64,000 nucleotides of DNA, from contig LNKV01000024.1 of assembly GCA_001465935.1 (NCBI GenBank), forward strand, positions 477,453-541,452. The letters are read 5' to 3'. This DNA is from Clarireedia homoeocarpa. Lineage: Eukaryota; Ascomycota; Leotiomycetes; Helotiales; Rutstroemiaceae. The translations under genes were made by a program, and so were the position numbers. Under the pieces are notes generated by a model. It was not told where the DNA came from. It worked only from the letters and a program-made list of their open reading frames with translations, and did no database searches. Of the stretch, positions 60,018 through 64,000 are shown in pieces. The first letter of the stretch is position 1, and every line of letters begins with the position of its first letter.

Positions 60018-60457
60018 ATGAAGTTCACAAACATCGCCCTTTTTCTCGGCACAGCCGCGAGTCTCGTGTCGGCTCAGGCAGCCTGCAGTGCTGCTGTCTC
60101 CGCTGTTCCCTCCTGTGGTGTATGTTTCCACCTTCCCCAACTTGCTGCCTATGCCCATTAGACTTTCGTATTTCCGATTCCTCCCTCTTGTTCACGCAGT
60201 CTTTTTATCCTTCTCAATAATTCTAATATTTCTAACATTGAAACTGACATGGCATTGCAATCCAACAGACTTCCTGCATCAACTCCGCCGCTTCAGCTGT
60301 GGGATGTGCCACAACAGATTACGCTTGTGAATGCACGCCTGCAACTTTCACCTCGATCCAGAATGCAGCGGTTAATTGTGTGTTGGAAGCTTGCTCTTTG
60401 GCTACTGCGGTGCAGGTATTGAGTGCTGTCAGCGCTGTTTGTACTGCTTGTGCATGA
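60018..60457 (+). CDS. Small secreted CFEM-domain protein
   Basis: Two exons, 60018..60119 and 60269..60457 (intron 149 nt, phase 0), give 96 residues. Residues 1-19 form a signal peptide (MKFTNIALFLGTAASLVSA). The CFEM cysteine pattern is complete: PSCGTSC, x9, C (AVGC), x6, CEC, x13, C, x4, C, x15, C, with one further Cys on each side. An Asp precedes the CEC pair (TTDYACEC), at the position that binds haem iron in Csa2/Rbt5-type proteins. There is no Ser/Thr stalk and no GPI tail, so it is a free secreted, single-domain CFEM protein. Such proteins act in haem/iron uptake or as host-interaction effectors; which applies here cannot be told from sequence. Confidence 0.92.
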
Positions 60458-61313
60458 AGGCGCCTGGGAATATCAAGGAGATGAGATGAGAAGGTGAGAT
60501 TGAGGTGTGCTGGCGGAAGTAGGGATTGAGAATAGAGCGTAAATATAGTCTGATGCAACAAGAAAATATGGAATATGTTTTGGTGGACGTTTGAATTATG
60601 AGGAAATGTGTACTGCAGGTGAACGCGGTGTACATACTCGCATCAGAGGCGGCAATGCATTTGTTTTGACAGAGCTTGAGAAACGCCCTCTTTACCATAG
60701 TTCGGTAAAGAATAGTAACCTTTTCGTAGCCCGTAGGTCGTAACTCAGTTGATGCTTTCTCCGGTTGTTGAATTCTGGAAATATCAAGATGACCGCGTAG
60801 TGAAGGAAAACAAGATGCAAACGAACCAAAAACACCATTCGCATAGAGTGAGCTCGACTAAAGATCGCAGATCTGTCAACTACGCAGAGATATAATAATG
60901 ATTAGTGCAGAGACCGCTTCCCAAATGTAATGATTGAGCACAAGTATTGATGGAGTCGACAACATTCGTGGAAATGGGACACTCTGAGCTACTCCAATTT
61001 AAATACCGTGGAAGAGTTTAATCATGACAAGAGTAGAATGGCTCTGCCTCTAAAGCCCCTGGGTGAATATGAATTGAATTGAAGCGGCCTTTTCAAGCCC
61101 CTTATGCGTCAGATACTCATTAAGCACCCCGTGCTTTGCTGATCAATGCTCTGTATACCTTGCTTGTTGGTCTTGCCTAGCAAAACCCACTAGAGTCCTG
61201 TTCATGTTCGCCAGGATGAACTAATTTCCACAGATTATCCTTTCGTGGCCAGTGTGGTGCTCCAGCTTATGGTCCGAAGATAGTGTCCGACGGCGCCTCG
61301 AAAGAACTCTTCA
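60458..61313. other. Convergent spacer, no gene seen
   Basis: 3' regions of the CFEM and SEC11 genes. Only short frames; nothing recognisable. Confidence 0.55.
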
Positions 61314-61883
61314 TCATTCCCTCTGGAGTATAACAACTAATCCCATCATACCTAACATCACTGTCTTCAACCACGGATATTCACTCAGCAAGATGGTAAC
61401 ATATCCCACGAAAGGGATATATCCTACTACACTTCCAATGATTTCCTTTCTCCCAATGTAATCTTGTCCTCTCGCGTATAATTCTGTGTCGTCTGCTACA
61501 TTGTTGTCTCCTTTCGTCAATAGTTTCGCTTCATCTCTGTTGTAAATACTTAGTATACGTCCTAATTCATTCCCAAGGTTGACATACCCGAAACCAAACT
61601 TTCTAACCAGTCGATGTACGATCGGAATATCCTTTCCTTTGACATTATATACCACGATTTCTCCAACCTTTGTTTCCTCTAGTATATTCCTATTCCACAG
61701 AAACAGTAAATCTCCTCTTTGGAATGCCGGCTCCATAGACCCGGACAAGACGACGACGATTGGTGAGGGTGAGTCGGACAGAACTGACAAGCCCTTCCAC
61801 ATCATGAATGCGGTGGAGAGGATTAACGCGAAATTTAGGACTTGCGCCGCAGCTTGGCGGGGGTTCTGAAGAGCTGACAACAT
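61314..61883 (-). CDS. SEC11: Signal peptidase complex catalytic subunit SEC11
   Basis: Two exons, 61588..61883 and 61314..61536, give 172 residues, the length I recall for Leotiomycete SEC11. It is a single-pass ER membrane serine protease that removes signal peptides during secretion. An N-terminal helix lies at about 15-35 ([19 protein letters not shown]). The catalytic Ser is Ser49 in [15 protein letters not shown], His90 lies in IPIVHRLV, and Asp109 in [28 protein letters not shown] and [12 protein letters not shown] complete the family. The 51-nt intron at 61537-61587 (GTATGT, branch TACTAAG, CAG) is in frame and has no stop. Reading through it would insert 17 residues between KFGFG and DEAKLL, close to the catalytic Asp. 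The spliced form matches the conserved family better. Confidence 0.95.
   Translation of the reverse strand: MLSALQNPRQAAAQVLNFALILSTAFMMWKGLSVLSDSPSPIVVVLSGSMEPAFQRGDLLFLWNRNILEETKVGEIVVYNVKGKDIPIVHRLVRKFGFGYVNLGNELGRILSIYNRDEAKLLTKGDNNVADDTELYARGQDYIGRKEIIGSVVGYIPFVGYVTILLSEYPWLKTVMLGMMGLVVILQRE
61537..61587 (-). other. Stop-free 51-nt intron of SEC11
   Basis: GTATGT donor, TACTAAG branch site (61549-61555), AACAG acceptor. Length 51 is a multiple of three with no in-frame stop, so simple open-frame calling hides it. Splicing restores [18 protein letters not shown]. Confidence 0.85.
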
Positions 61884-63134
61884 GGCGATTTATGGAAAAT
61901 GCAAATTGAGGTTGGGTGGGTGTGCAGGTCGTGCTGTGAGCGATTGATCTAGCAGAAATTTGTAAGTTTTCTGAACAAAGTAAATACCAACGAAGAATCG
62001 CGGGCGGACCTGGCTGAGGATTCGTCTTTTGAATGTGAGGACAGTTGTCCAAAACAGGTCCACGGTATGACTTTAGTGAGGGTATTCAAAAGGTCTTTGT
62101 GCGTTTGTGACCGCAGAGGGAGAAGTTTGAGTGAGCGGCAGCAGCATGCGTTACGAGCAATTGAGGTTTGTGGAGTCGTTACTTGCCTCGATGCAATCTT
62201 GATGCAGATACAATGCTCAAGATCTAAGAATTTCTAAGAATTTGGGGTTGCGATGATAAATTCCGGGGCCGAGCGGAACGTTCCAGCGCGTCTAAGCGGA
62301 AAGGACACTTCTTGCTGCAGCGGGGGCCTTCCTACCACTCCCACCACTCCCACCACTCAAGCCTTCTCACTAAACTCAAGAAATACATGCAACATGCCTC
62401 GTCGGCGCTGGATTGTTCGTCTTAAGATGAAAGTTTGCTGTTGTTCTTGCACACGACTCATACCAGCAATGGTATTTAGTATTTCCATTCTCATGCGACT
62501 CCTGAGAACAGCTTGGTTGTACTTCATAGACCCTCGTTGCACATCCAGTAAGACCACTTCTACAGGAACTCCCTGTGCCGATTGAAGAAACTGGTCGCTC
62601 AATACATGTCGATGCCGACCAGCACCAAATTTTGATGATGGTGGACAGGAACTCCAACGCTCGACCTGCCAGGTCTCTAATTTATCCAAAATCATAAATC
62701 ATAAGCCTGAACATCTGCTTTGCAACTACCACAGGAAGTCGATATTGGACCTTTGTCATTTCATCCTACGCATGCGATTGTTCCGGTCTTGTTTGAGCAC
62801 TCGGTGTATCATTTATGCTTTTACCGATGTTATGTTGATATGCGAAGTCTATGCAGGCGCAAGTGCGCCAGATCTCTCCCAGAAGATCGCACTGTTCCAA
62901 TCACATTCGACCACGCAGTCCACATTTCGGTACATCGTACCGCGGACTCCGCACTCTCGTACTAGATCGCGGAAGGAGAAAGTCCATGTTCAGATGCAGC
63001 GAGTCTAGGGTGAGCTCATCTTGTGCTTTTTAGATGGCCTTGTTGTGGGGCATCACTGGTAACTTCTATAAATTGGGCGGTAGTAGGGCTCTTCATGTCT
63101 AGCTCCACCCGTACCTGAGCTCCTGATTACAGTG
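61884..63134. other. Intergenic spacer, no supported gene
   Basis: Promoter side of SEC11. A short CCACTCC repeat lies at 62334-62358. Overlapping frames of about 60-120 codons on both strands show no domain. Confidence 0.5.
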
Positions 63135-63539
63135 ATGTTGTGCCCCTCTGTGATCGTCGTTCTTTTGTTAGCCGCCGGTTTTGCAATAGCTTTGCCATCT
63201 TATGAATCCATATCTAGAAGGCAGAACACGGGTACGTAATATATATTTTCGTTGTATGTTTCCTAATTCGTTTCTTGCTGTATAGTTTGCTGAAGATTCT
63301 TAGTGGAGATTTATACACTAAGACTGTTTTCCTCATATCTGGTACTAAAACATCTGCAAAAAATCCGATTGGAAACCCTACAGGTCCCATTCAACACAGC
63401 ACTTAAAAATCCGACAGCTTACGGAGCGCCGTCCGCTACTTGTTACAATTCGGATGGTGTAAGTTGTTTATGGTGGAATAACCTTCATCCTGGTATGGCG
63501 ATTCAGAACTTGGTGGCTGGAGATGTGGCAGCAGTGTAG
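63135..63539 (+). pseudogene. GDSL/CE16-type esterase, internally deleted
   Basis: CE16 enzymes are secreted SGNH-fold esterases that remove acetyl groups from plant polysaccharide fragments. An intact first exon encodes a signal peptide and propeptide (MLCPSVIVVLLLAAGFAIAL, then PSYESISRRQNTG, followed by GTACGT). After an intron-like stretch to 63283 the next frame meets a stop (TAG at 63300). Only the family's C-terminus follows: [33 protein letters not shown] and [18 protein letters not shown], stop. The GDS catalytic Ser block and the whole core, some 200-250 residues, are missing between them. The two ends are only about 150 bases apart, so an internal deletion is the simplest cause. 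No active enzyme is possible. Confidence 0.7.
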
Positions 63540-64000
63540 GGATTAGTGTACGATCAGTAATACGGTGGCTGATATTGAGGATCATATATGTACGTACGTA
63601 CGTAGGAATTCGATATCACATACAGACGTAGGTATTCGCCAAGATTAGTAATATTGAGGATATACTGAACTACCGGAATGTAGTACATTCCTAAGAGTTC
63701 AGGAATTTGAACTTCCTGATTAGGTAATTGTGAAGCTAGGGAAAGAAGCCCTGCTTCTTCCCTCTCCCCTTGGCCTGCTTTCTTTCTCCCCGGCCTGCTT
63801 TCTCTTTCCCTAGCCTGTTTTCTCCCTTAAGAGGTACTGGTATTGGCAACTAGCCAAAAGCAATCAGCTAAAGGCTTTATATTCCATCGAGCATTCCAGT
63901 ATTTCAGTATATTGCTAATATTAGTGGTATTTCAACTGAAACTGTATATTATCAGTGGTATAGAATATAATACTAATTACTGGAATATATCCTCAAGAAT
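63540..64000. other. AT-rich right edge with short repeats
   Basis: Contains a TACG run (63588-63603) and a CCTGCTTTCT / CCTAGCCTG repeat (63745-63826). The last 120 bases are very AT-rich (TATT, AATA). No gene. It may be the margin of a degraded mobile element, but no inverted repeat or domain shows this. Confidence 0.45.

Noticed and set aside
63880..64000. AT-rich end as a possible transposon terminus
   Set aside because: No inverted repeat, target duplication or transposase similarity could be seen.
1..64000. CRISPR arrays, bacterial operons, rRNA genes
   Set aside because: None seen. The short tandem repeats lack regular unique spacers, and the genome is clearly eukaryotic.

Overview
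The window is nuclear DNA of a filamentous ascomycete. Most genes are split by short GT-AG introns, often with a TACTAA-type branch site. The gene families are fungal: CFEM, Zn2Cys6 with a conserved C-terminus, HET domain, fungal GH5 with CBM1, Bgl2-like GH17. The SEC11 protein and the secreted families resemble, from memory, those of Leotiomycetes/Helotiales (Botrytis or Sclerotinia relatives). That placement is an inference, since no search was possible. Exons were rebuilt by hand by joining reading frames at splice sites and checking phase.

Layout. From 1 to 14.2 kb lies a run rich in secreted and cell-surface genes: a GH27 alpha-galactosidase cut by the left edge, a Mid2-like Ser/Thr-rich membrane protein, two small secreted or GPI-type proteins with unusually long introns, and a four-module GH5 endoglucanase (CBM1, linker, GH5, C-terminal beta domain). 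The spacers hold many microsatellites. From 14.7 to 21.1 kb is a gene graveyard: a HET-domain pseudogene, an ABM-like monooxygenase remnant, an O-methyltransferase pseudogene and an M24 peptidase remnant, with a tRNA-Arg(UCG) among them. Several lesions are Trp codons turned into stops, as expected from RIP-like C-to-T decay. From 22.4 to 25.6 kb there are two apparently intact genes, a EutQ-like cupin and a Cys-rich single-pass membrane protein. From 26.9 to 32.9 kb are two small proteins sharing a PW motif and a Zn2Cys6 regulator. One small gene carries an 81-bp tandem duplication, and its stop codon overlaps the convergent regulator's coding end by 12 bp. A hemerythrin-like pseudogene lies at 34.6-35.5 kb.

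The right part is mostly core genome: a 1146-residue protein with an N-myristoylation signal, a PQ-loop vacuolar amino-acid transporter, a GH17 cell-wall glucanase, a roughly 2380-residue coiled-coil protein, a CFEM protein, the signal peptidase subunit SEC11 (whose intron is a stop-free multiple of three), and a gutted GDSL/CE16 esterase.

No operon-like or cluster-like system is evident. The secreted hydrolases fit plant or cell-wall polysaccharide use, SEC11 serves general secretion, and the decayed OMT, ABM, M24 and HET genes look like a lost accessory block. I found no clear new biological system. The most unusual loci are the overlapping gene pair at 30.3 kb, the RIP-like graveyard and the masked SEC11 intron.
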